A stretch of DNA of 64,000 bases from Laccaria trichodermophora. Taxonomy: Eukaryota; Basidiomycota; Agaricomycetes; Agaricales; Hydnangiaceae. Positions 56,226 to 64,000 of the stretch are shown here, piece by piece. Under the pieces are notes generated by a model. It was not told the origin of the DNA, ran no database searches, and saw only the letters and a list, made by a program, of their open reading frames with translations. Position 1 is the first letter of the stretch. Each line of letters opens with the position of its first letter. The stretch is taken from the NCBI GenBank assembly GCA_018417955.1, contig JACTVC010000051.1, positions 1 to 64,000 on the forward strand. The letters run 5' to 3'. Position numbers and translations under genes: made by a program.

Positions 56226-56729
56226 TGAAGAGGTAGCTTTCTCCCGTGCGCGAGGGTTCGAGCCCTTCCTCGTTTTGGGTATCTCCTCAGCCTTGGTTGG
56301 GCCAACGTTCGGTGGTATTCTGCTCACGTACCGCGGTGTAGCCGGGAGCGTGATTGTGTGGGGAGGGGTGGGAGCAGGGTACAGATGCCGGAGTATACGT
56401 TGGTTATTTTGATGGGTACTCCAAGGTTGCAGGGGGGTTGTTGATGCGCTTATGGGCGTTTCTTCGTTGACTAAGCCCACTCCTGCTTCTACGTCCAGGA
56501 CATCCACACCTTCCACCACCACAAAAACGACATCGACAGCAGCACCAACTCGCTACCCACGGTCGTATTGCATCTACGCCCCAAAACGACTCTCCCTTTC
56601 TGAGGGGACAACAAGTTGCTCGTGCCGACATGCTCGAGCATTCTACTTGAACAGTAACTCTCTAGGAGTGGCCATCCAGAGATCCAGGATCCAAGAACTG
56701 TGGCATGTTGGGCAGAAAATCCTAACATA

Positions 56730-57760
56730 CATTTACCCAGCATCGTCTAGAATCCGGATCTTCACCCCCTTGGGTTCCGACCTGCGCGGGTCTCCAATTC
56801 CGAACGCCTTCACCTCCAGAGTACTGTGCCAGTGTTTCAATTGCGCATCTGCAAGGTGCTACCTGTGCAGCTCTTGTCAATCTCGACGTTTTGTTCACGG
56901 TAGAGGACGAAAGCTCAAACCACTCCTCCATCCTCTTAGCGTCCTTGTGGCTGCACCCTTCAGCCTGTTACCATAATGCACCTTGACCATCTATTTCGCG
57001 TGTGGGGTCACCTTTCCTCCTCGTTTCCCGGCTATATCTCCTTCATCCTCTTGGCGTTTTCCTTGTGCCACGTCCCTTCCACCGTTTATCGCCGTCCATC
57101 TTGGCCATCCATTTTGTCTTTGGCAGGATATCCTCTCCCCGCCTTTCTTTCATCTTGTCCCGATCGAGATCTCACTTGAGTTGGAGGGCCTTCGTATCAC
57201 AATGCTGCATCCCAATGTCGGCAATCGCCGCCTTGAGCCCGCAAGTTTGAGGTATTGTTCACGGACGGGAGCTCAAATTACAAATCTTCTGTCGTGAGGT
57301 GTTGCAGTCTCCTCCGCCACTCATCTTGGCCTTCTCGTCGTGCCTCTTTTTTGCACCTGTGGTGGTACCCTATCTCGACGATTGATGAGATTCATGGCGT
57401 TTGGCCGCTGGCAGTACTGCCTAAACCACACTACCGTTTCTCTCCTTGCATCTTGATCTTTACTCTCCGTCGAGGTTTCCCAATCCAAATGCCTCCACTA
57501 TCGCGACGATGCGCCTAAACATGTGTGACGTGCTGCCCGATGACAAGAGTCTCGAAGTTTTGTTCATGGTATCGGACAAGAACTCAAATGACACATCTTC
57601 CCCGTCATTAATAGTCACAGTTTCCTCCTCCATCCCCTTGGCCTTCTCCTCATAGCTTATTTCTTGCACTTGTGGTCGACCATTTGTGTTTGCCGGGACT
57701 TCCTGGATCTGCCCGGATCCTTTTCGCATCCAAAACAATGCTCCTGTGTGGTGCACTGCG
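56730..57760 (-). other. Block-2 copy of the repeated-motif region
   Basis: Minus-strand frames carry MEEWFELSSSTVNKTSRL (about 56930) and EDVSFEFLSDTMNKTSRL (about 57600), each beside AKGMEEE-like or AKRM-like segments. The equivalent in block 1 is 31550-32260. The longest open piece is 57460-57756. No domain is recognised. Confidence 0.35.
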
Positions 57761-58822
57761 TGCTACCTTGAGCAGCCTACTTCCCCAGTTGAGCACCGAC
57801 AGCAGCTTCTTGGAAGGTGGTTTGCTGAATAGAGGCGACGATTCGCTACCTTCACTACTGTGTAGTTGAACTCAAGACAGTATCCCAACAAGAAACCTAT
57901 CTCTTATAAACGCGCGCCATTGGCCTGTCATACACCATCTTCGCCATTGGCCCATCATACACCATCGCCGACATGCGACCGTCCAATACTAGTACTGCTA
58001 CTACAGTACTATGGTTTGCCCGAGGTCCCCTTCAAACCACCGAGCTCACCATCATCAGGAAAAACCTCATTTGCTGATCTGCGTTCATAAGCTAGAATGT
58101 GCCAGAATATGCAAAAAATCTGTCAATATAACTTTTAAGTTGTGAGTAAGTTGCATAAGGTCAATCAGCCGAATAAGGTAAGTGTCCAAAATATTGGTGC
58201 TTATTCTTCACTAATCATGACTGATTCATACTTATTAAGTGTGGATCTGCTCAGAGAAAGTGGCCAATATGAGAAAATAAATCTCAGATTTCACACAGAA
58301 TTTTGTCGTCAATCAAAAGAGGTACATATCTATATTGCTGCACGATATTCCAATATCATAGATACTAGTCCAAATACCATAGATACTAGTCCAACCCATC
58401 TAAATCCAACACCGCCAATGTGCTACCTTTAGTAAGAGCTCCAGTATCTGTAGCGTTGTCACCGTTGCTGTAGATATAGGTTAAGGACAAGATGAAATAA
58501 AGAGAGCGAGATTTAAATACTTATGTGACTTTCGCATAAAGTTCCGACATAATCTTGTGGTATGTGTTGACCTTCTTCTTCAACTTCATTAAATTATCTA
58601 TGTGGCGACCGAAGACCTTCTTGAAATTATCTCCTTCGAAAATCTCGGCTCTGGCCTTCTGGCTGTCAGTGCTCATCTTGCCCTTCTTGCCTTCTCGCCA
58701 TTCGTAAAGTGCAGCAAAGAACTTGGATTATTGTATCAGTGATAATCCTGACAACAATGAAAGCATGCACTTACTGCCATTGCACCAAGAGCAATGATGG
58801 GAATCATCAGCTCAGGATCTTT

Positions 58823-59736
58823 CAAAAAATGTCAGAATTGGAAAGTTTGGCGGTGTATGTGGCGATCTGTGTGGCGGAATGTTTGGCGGCTGCATCGGTC
58901 CAAATCACCGGAGCGCCATGCATTCCTCCCTCCTCCCTCCTCCATGCCTATACCTTTTTTGATCCATTCTATTCCATTGGGACGGTGCCCTATGCCGGAA
59001 CTACATACATAAACTGTCTACAGGTGGGTCTGTCCAGTGGCGGGGGTCTCCTAGTCGGGACACACAGGGGTAATATAGCGGCGGTGCCTGAATAGGGTAC
59101 TTAGTTTAAGTGGTAGTAAAGTACGATGCATTGTTGTATTATAGGTTAGGCGAACGAGAGTGTAATGTAAGAGAGAATGAGGAAAAAGAAAAAGAAGAAG
59201 AGGGAGAAAGAGAGAAAGGGGAGGAGGGAGCAAGGTGGAGAAGGGCGGGGGGCCGAGAAATGATCTGCGCTACGGTTGATTACGTTGAGTCCTTAGGCCT
59301 TAGGGTTCGTCAGGCTGCGTGCACGAAAATTGTCAATGGCCATCGTGAAGGAGGGCATGGAAGCAGCGGGTGGGGACGCGTGGCAGCAGTACAAGGCGGA
59401 GGCAGCGGGGAGGGAGGCTATACCCAGGGGGAGGCGGGTGAGAAGAGGGTGCGGAGTAGGAAGACGAAGGTGGTGTTGCCTGGGTTGGATGAGTTTCATG
59501 TGGCGAGGGCGAAGATGACAGCTACGCCTTCAAAGGAGGTCCCTGCTATCCCGCCTGAGACGATATCACAGGCGGAGGCTATGGCGTCGCTGTACGACGC
59601 AACGCGCGTCCCACTGCGCAGACCAGTTAGCAATTACTTGAACATATCACGTGTCTATGTCACGTTTTCGGCCATACAGATCGCCACACAGATCGCCATA
59701 CATGATCGCCATACTTTCCAATGCTGACATGCCCTC
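58823..59736. mobile_element. 914-bp TIR element in the DUF6532 coding region
   Basis: The ends contain ATGTCAGAATTGGAAAGTTT (left) and, inverted on the right, ATGTCAGCATTGGAAAGTAT, then shared GGCGATCTGTGTGGCG. GGATCTTT duplicates at 58815-58822 and 59737-59744 (8 bp, hAT-like). The interior holds a plus-strand ORF (59110-59727) whose middle reads VLPGLDEFHVARAKMTATPS and ISQAEAMASLYDATRVPLR. A second piece (58870-59095) reads YAGTTYINCLQVGLSSGGG. Neither resembles a transposase, so these may be captured host fragments. Confidence 0.75.
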
Positions 59737-60941
59737 GGATCTTTGAGGGTTGGATGTGACGAAACATAATACTTCTTGAACTTGTATCCAAAGCCTGTTG
59801 GACCGTTGAAGAAAGCAGTCTTTATGAGGTCGATGAGACCTGGGTTGAGGTAAATCTGGATGTCGGTAACCGAGTTCTTGACCATCCAGATAGGCTCAAA
59901 GACAAAAGTTAGATCATATATGGAAAGGAAGAAACAAGAACACACCTTGCCATCTTTATCCGTGGCCCAGTGCCCAGGATATACGTACACATCATTCTCG
60001 ATCAACGCATGGACATGTTGTGAACATCCATCACCGATGCTGAGCTGAAAAATTGTGATTTGGTCTGAAGCCACGCTTCGAATCTGTCTGCGGTGATGCG
60101 ATAGACAATCAACGACCTATATTAAAGATGTCGTCAAAGCATTCAATGGAGAGGTTACCAAATCACATACCCATTTGCCAATATGCCTGGCAAACTTTTT
60201 GTCATTTGACAGGTGGTTGGTCAGTGCCTTGTACTGGGCATCTTGCTTCCCCTTGTCATCTTCGGTATTCTTGGCGTGCAGAAGCTTGACTGCTTCTAAC
60301 AGGACTTGTCGTTTGTAGAGCGTACCTTTATGGAGTTCTGGCCATGCATTTTCAGTAACCAAAGTCTTCTCGATGATTCAAATGGCCTCGCGACAGACCA
60401 CCTGGATAAGGTCAGTCTGCTGGGTAAGAGCGCCTGTCCTCAGTTGAAGGGCCTTGGGCCAATTGTCTTTGGGGACAGCCTTGTCGTCGTCATCACTTGC
60501 GATTGTGGCAGCACCCACTTTCGATTTTGACTTTTGAACCATTGAGTGTATGGCTTGTGTTGTGGGGCGCTACAAAGAGATGGTCAGTCATGGCAGCGTA
60601 CTGGAAGATTAAGAGAAATGTTGATACCTTGGCATTTAAGGCAGCATCGCGTTTGTGGGTATGCTGAGGGTGAAGATTGAGTAAATGTTAGTAAGATATA
60701 TACGAAACTCACCAGGCTAGACTTCGATTGCTTAGAACCTCGGGTGTCATCTTCATCAACCTCCTCTTCACCTGAATCGTTTGGATCGTCAAACACCCCT
60801 TTGGAATCAGATGTGGGAGGGCGCGAAGCTTCAGAGCTGGACCCTTGCTGGCTAGTGGCGATTTCGATGTCATCATCGTTGTCAAACAACAAAGCTGCAT
60901 CAGCAGCCTGGGGGAGCTACAGCAAAGGGCTTCAAATTAAG

Positions 60942-61787
60942 ACTGGTAGCTACCACTTACATCATGTACTCCTGAGCTGTACCATAGGAATTCCTGCTTA
61001 GCTGCCACAAATGAAATGAAATGAATTTTCATTCATTCATGGCACCTGTTTCATTCTTGATAATTTATTCTGTTTCATTCATTCCTGGTGACTGTTTCAT
61101 TTTTTTATTTCATTCCACCATGGCAACTGTTTCATTCCTTGCTTCATTCTTCTCAGGTGCCTATTTCATTGTTAGAGCTGGGAAAATGATTATGTAATTG
61201 ATGCAAAATATTTAAGTGCCTTAATTGGCAACAGCATGCCTATCTTGTTATGTATTTGAGCCTCAAATGCAAAAGTACCCCCATATGACCCCCCACACCA
61301 CTGCAGTAGGGCACAACACACATCAGGCATAATTGTATATAATTTCCTTATTTAGGTGTGTATTAAAACATTGAAATTGTTGCCTGAAAGAATGAAACAA
61401 AGATGAAATAACTGCCTGAAAAGAATGAAATGAAAATTCCACAGCAATGAATGAAAAAAGAAATGAAACAGTTGCCAGGAATGAATGAAATGAAGCAAAG
61501 AATGAAACAGTTGCCATGGTGGAATGAAATGAAAAAATGAAACATTCGCCAGGAATGAATGAAACAAAATAAATTTCATTCTTGTCAGTAGAAATGAAGA
61601 AAAAATCGAAATGAAATGAAATGAAACAAAAAATATTTCATTGTCCATGGCAATGAATGAGAATGACTTGGAATGAAACAGGTGCCATGAATGAATGAAA
61701 ATTCATTTCATTTCATTTGTGGCAGCTAAGCAGGAACTTCTATGGTACATGCCAGGTGTTACATGATGTAAATGGCAGCTACTAGTG
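60942..61787. mobile_element. Small foldback element with 8-bp target duplication
   Basis: The 846-bp element starts ACTGGTAGCTACCACTTACA and ends with the inverted form (TGGCAGCTACTAGT). AAATTAAG duplicates at 60934-60941 and 61788-61795. Both arms consist of GAATGAAATGAAA and TTTCATTCATTC units plus GGCACCTGTTTCATTC, mirrored around a unique AT-rich centre (61180-61370). It lies in an intron of the DUF6532 gene, so splicing may be preserved. It has the same terminal motif as the giant foldback at 11622-18212. Confidence 0.85.
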
Positions 61788-61969
61788 AAATTAAGAGCAT
61801 GTCCAAGAAGGAAAAACAGCACCTCTTCGTTGAACATCTGCCTGAACTCCCTATCTGTCATCCGTGCAACATCGAAATCTTCATCGTCTTCATTGTCACT
61901 GTCTGATTTCCCTAAGCGCCCTTGACTGCCATCAGAAAGAGATGAGATCGATGAATCGCAATACTTTAC

Positions 61970-62295
61970 CCTCCCCGGGTTATTCCATGTGGAATCCATG
62001 GAATGGGGGGTGGACTGCAGAAATTCCAGATGGAATCCATGGAAGGGGGGATGGATTCCATGGAAAGGGGGGATGGATTCCATACTTTTGGTGGATGGAA
62101 TCCATGGAAGGGGGATGGATTCCATGGAAAGGGGGGATGGATTCCATACTTTTGGTGGATGGATTCCATGGAAAGGGGGATGGATTCCATGGAAGGGGGG
62201 ATGGATTCCATACTTTTGGTGGATGGATTCCATGCTTTTTCCACATGGATTCCATACTTTGTTCCATATGACCTATACCATTTTTAGGGTGGAAT
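61970..62295. repeat. GGATTCCAT minisatellite, inverted relative of 39.5 kb
   Basis: About eight units of GGATGGATTCCATGGAAAGG and GGGATGGATTCCATACTTTT, flanked on the left by TACTTTACCCTCCCCGGGTT. That flank is the inverse of the end of the 39490-39810 array. It lies at the 5' side of the DUF6532 gene. Long open frames on both strands here are repeat artefacts. Confidence 0.75.
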
Positions 62296-62299
62296 CCAT

Positions 62300-62755
62300 A
62301 TGGACTCGCCGTCGGCGCCTCTGTCCATTCGCGTGTGCTGGCATTTGGCGTCGTTGGGTGGGCGTTGTTCTCGTTCCTTCGCATCTTTACAGCTGCTGGG
62401 GGGTCGTCGTGGCTTTGCGGAGTGTGCGTTGGCGGGCGTGGTGTGTGTCGATGGGTGGTGGAAGCAGTGGGTGGTGTGCGGTGGTTGTCGATGCGTTGTC
62501 GATGGTGGTGGTTGCGAGGAAGAGTGGGTCGAGGGTTTGTGGAGAATTTCCACGAACGGAATTTGCCGATGTTCGTTCTGTGAAAGCGGCCGAGCTGTAG
62601 GTATGTGTAGGTTAAAGTACACACCTATAATAAAGCCTTCGTGGTCTAGGTGTTTGAGCGCTTCCCTTAATTGTGGCACCTTGATGCTAAGGTCGAGTGT
62701 TTGATTTCCGATGTTGCACTTTTATTTTTATATTATATTAATAACAATAACAGTG
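62300..62755. other. No supported gene
   Basis: G/T-rich sequence with long but Pro/His/Thr-biased minus-strand and Cys/Gly/Trp-biased plus-strand frames, which look compositional. It may include 5' parts of the DUF6532 gene, but no motif confirms this. Confidence 0.35.
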
Positions 62756-62759
62756 ACAA

Positions 62760-63060
62760 ACTGTGGTCCTACTGGACTCCTGGTACTCGGAAATTCCTAC
62801 TGGATTCCTAGTGGACTCCTAGTGGACTCCTACTGGACTCCTACTGGACTCCTTGTACTGGACTCCACTATACCCATTCCTTAGGAATCCTTAATTCCTT
62901 GTGATTTGGGATCATTCCAGTAGGAATCTACTAGGACTCCAGTAGGACTGAGATGCAAAATTTGTATGGTGTTCAGGCAATATGAAATTGGCTGGAGTCC
63001 TAGTAGAATCCAGTAGGAGTCCGGGAATCCAGTAGGAGTCCAGTAGGAATAGGTGGGGGA
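62760..63060. repeat. CTACTGGACTC foldback minisatellite
   Basis: Left half: six or so TACTGGACTCC or TAGTGGACTCC units. Right half: the inverse GGAGTCCAGTAGGA units, around a unique centre near 62900-62990. It abuts the Gypsy gag and appears to remove its N-terminus. Confidence 0.75.
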
Positions 63061-63078
63061 GTGTAAAGAGCTCCTTCG

Positions 63079-64000
63079 TGGGACGGTAACCATGACACGG
63101 CTGTAGAATACTTTTGGAAGGTGCAACAGTTAGCTTCTCTTGGGGGATGGATCCCTCAGGCCTTGGGATACTGGTTATGGAACAGTTTGAAACCCGGTTC
63201 AAAGGTTCAAGTTTGGTTCACCACCCTTTTGGGTCAGGAACAAGCCCACATGCGCTCTCATTACATCTCCTATCTGAAGGGTATTAAGGACATTTTCCTT
63301 GGCAAGAGGTGGCAAATGAGGATGAATACCTTGTTTGAGAGTCAGTCATTCTGGCAATCAGGTCACGAGTGTGAATCCCTGACTACCTTTATCGCTCGAA
63401 GGATCATGTATACATGAATGTTAGTCGCCGCCGACGAAGGAGGAGACCTGGAAGTCTTCATTATCATGCAGAAGGCACCAATCAGCTGGGGTCCCATCCT
63501 GGTAATGGAAAATATCCATAGCACATTGACACTCTATGCTCGTGTCACTGAACATAAAGCCGCATTGAGCCTAGCCACTCGGCAAGAGACCTCCAATGTC
63601 TTGACAGAGGATAATTTGTTGAGCACGCTGCGTCGATTAGGCTATGAAATGGATAAATCCAAACTGCACGTATACAAGCAAGCAAACCTTTCGGAATCAG
63701 ATGAGCAGAAGGGTCAGAGCACCTCCCTTGCGAAAGAGGCTTTTATTTCACAATTGGATGTCTCCTCGCCACAAAGTAGCACCCCTAGCATGGCACTGAA
63801 GGAAGTTTTCCAGGCTCTCCAGAAAAGACAGAGGCCGCCACCCCCAGGAGGCTATCCCTACTCTAAAAACGACCATGTCATGACGAAAATGGGTAAACTG
63901 CCCCCTTCTCTGTGTAAATGTTGCGGCAGTGAGAAACACTGGGATAAAGAGTGCCCTGATTATCCGATGCTTGAGGCTAAAAAGGAGAGAGGCGTACATA
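63079..64000 (+). pseudogene. Ty3/Gypsy-type Gag, 5'-truncated and running off the window
   Basis: The nucleocapsid/capsid precursor of an LTR retrotransposon. Upstream of 63121 the frame is open from WDGNHDTAVEYFWKVQQLAS. Then LGGWIPQALGYWLWNSL and HYISYLKGIKDIFLGKRWQM, ending IARRIMYT-TGA at 63415-63417. The same frame continues MLVAADEGGDLEVFIIMQKA, then PISWGPILV and KRQRPPPPGGYPYSKNDHVM, and a CCHC knuckle CKCCGSEKHWDKEC (C-x2-C-x4-H-x4-C). The single in-frame TGA and missing 5' end make it defective. Pol would lie beyond 64000. Confidence 0.75.

Larger units (their letters stand above)
40420..58065. repeat. Segmental duplication, block 2
   Basis: The second copy of the 20.84-34.0 kb block, in direct orientation. 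The shared order is non-coding leader, NB-ARC/TPR gene, unknown ORF family, kinase relic, unknown ORF family and repeated-motif region. Block 2 alone has a 748-bp element at 43000 and the 7479-bp nested element at 47591. Without these its length is similar to block 1's core. Confidence 0.85.
58521..61960 (-). pseudogene. DUF6532 gene disrupted by two mobile elements
   Basis: DUF6532 is a basidiomycete-expanded domain of unknown function. From 5' to 3' on the minus strand: an acidic N-terminus (NEDDEDFDVARMTDREFRQM) ends near 61835. After an intron holding a foldback element comes QAADAALLFDNDDDIEIATS, then VTENAWPELHKGTLYKRQVL with FARHIGKWVCDLV (60117-60362). Next comes YLNPGLIDLIKTAFFNG followed by KYYVSSHPTLKDP (to about 59737). 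A 914-bp element interrupts here. The domain then resumes with DPELMIPIIALGAMA, an intron (GTAAGT at about 58775), and FAALYEWREGKKG to MSELYAKVT-stop at 58521. The exonic insertion should abolish the product. Upstream exons may lie beyond the minisatellite at 61.97 kb. Confidence 0.75.

Noticed and set aside
61980..62624. ORFs up to about 214 codons on both strands rich in SMESI or GWIP repeats
   Set aside because: These are translations of the GGATTCCAT array; nothing protein-like outside it.
1..64000. CRISPR array
   Set aside because: Tandem and inverted repeats here have no regular unique spacers, and the genome is eukaryotic.

Overview
The window looks like accessory, transposon-rich DNA of a basidiomycete, most likely an Agaricomycete mushroom. 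The evidence is a KDZ transposase with its Cys-cluster region next to a TET/JBP-like dioxygenase gene, a DUF6532 gene, STAND NB-ARC/TPR genes, degenerate SRPK-type kinases, a basidiomycete-type Gypsy gag, and introns of about 50-70 bp with GT..AG ends. Almost every gene is broken or a mobile element. The clearly intact coding set is the three-ORF tyrosine-recombinase retrotransposon at 47.7-53.2 kb, and one NB-ARC/TPR gene at 40.8-42.9 kb also appears open.

0-11.6 kb: a broken minus-strand gene carrying a hAT-type MITE, GGGCCC and TTCCGGA minisatellites, a tRNA-like relic, then a KDZ cassette (TET/JBP-like gene on +, unknown gene on -, KDZ transposase on -) and a hypothetical gene on +. 11.6-18.2 kb: a giant foldback structure with 1.7-kb arms that are nearly perfect, a second older inverted repeat and a 56-bp tandem array, bounded by inverted termini and sitting in a decayed Ngaro ORF1. 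19.9-20.6 kb: another inverted repeat.

20.84-34.0 and 40.42-58.07 kb: two direct copies of one block. Each holds an NB-ARC/TPR (NLR-like) gene, an unrecognised repeated ORF family and a dead SRPK-like kinase. The copies differ by seven whole TPR units, a 10-bp indel in exon 1, and several insertions whose empty sites can be read in the other copy: 1432 bp in block 1; 748 bp and 7479 bp in block 2. The 7.5-kb insertion is MULE-like with a 9-bp target duplication and contains the intact Ngaro element (A1-ORFs-B1-A2-B2). Between the blocks lie a MITE-split PHD-finger gene, a truncated G-alpha gene with a 2-kb repeat-filled intron, and palindromic minisatellites.

58.5-64 kb: a DUF6532 gene on - with one foldback element in an intron and a 914-bp element in its coding region, minisatellites, and a Gypsy Gag on + running off the edge.

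Themes: (1) foldback elements sharing the terminal core GTRGCTRCCA; (2) in-frame TGA replacing an Arg position in three unrelated genes, as C-to-T decay of CGA would give; (3) paralogous empty sites that date insertions; (4) a duplicated NLR differing in repeat number. All family names come from reading motifs; no search was run.
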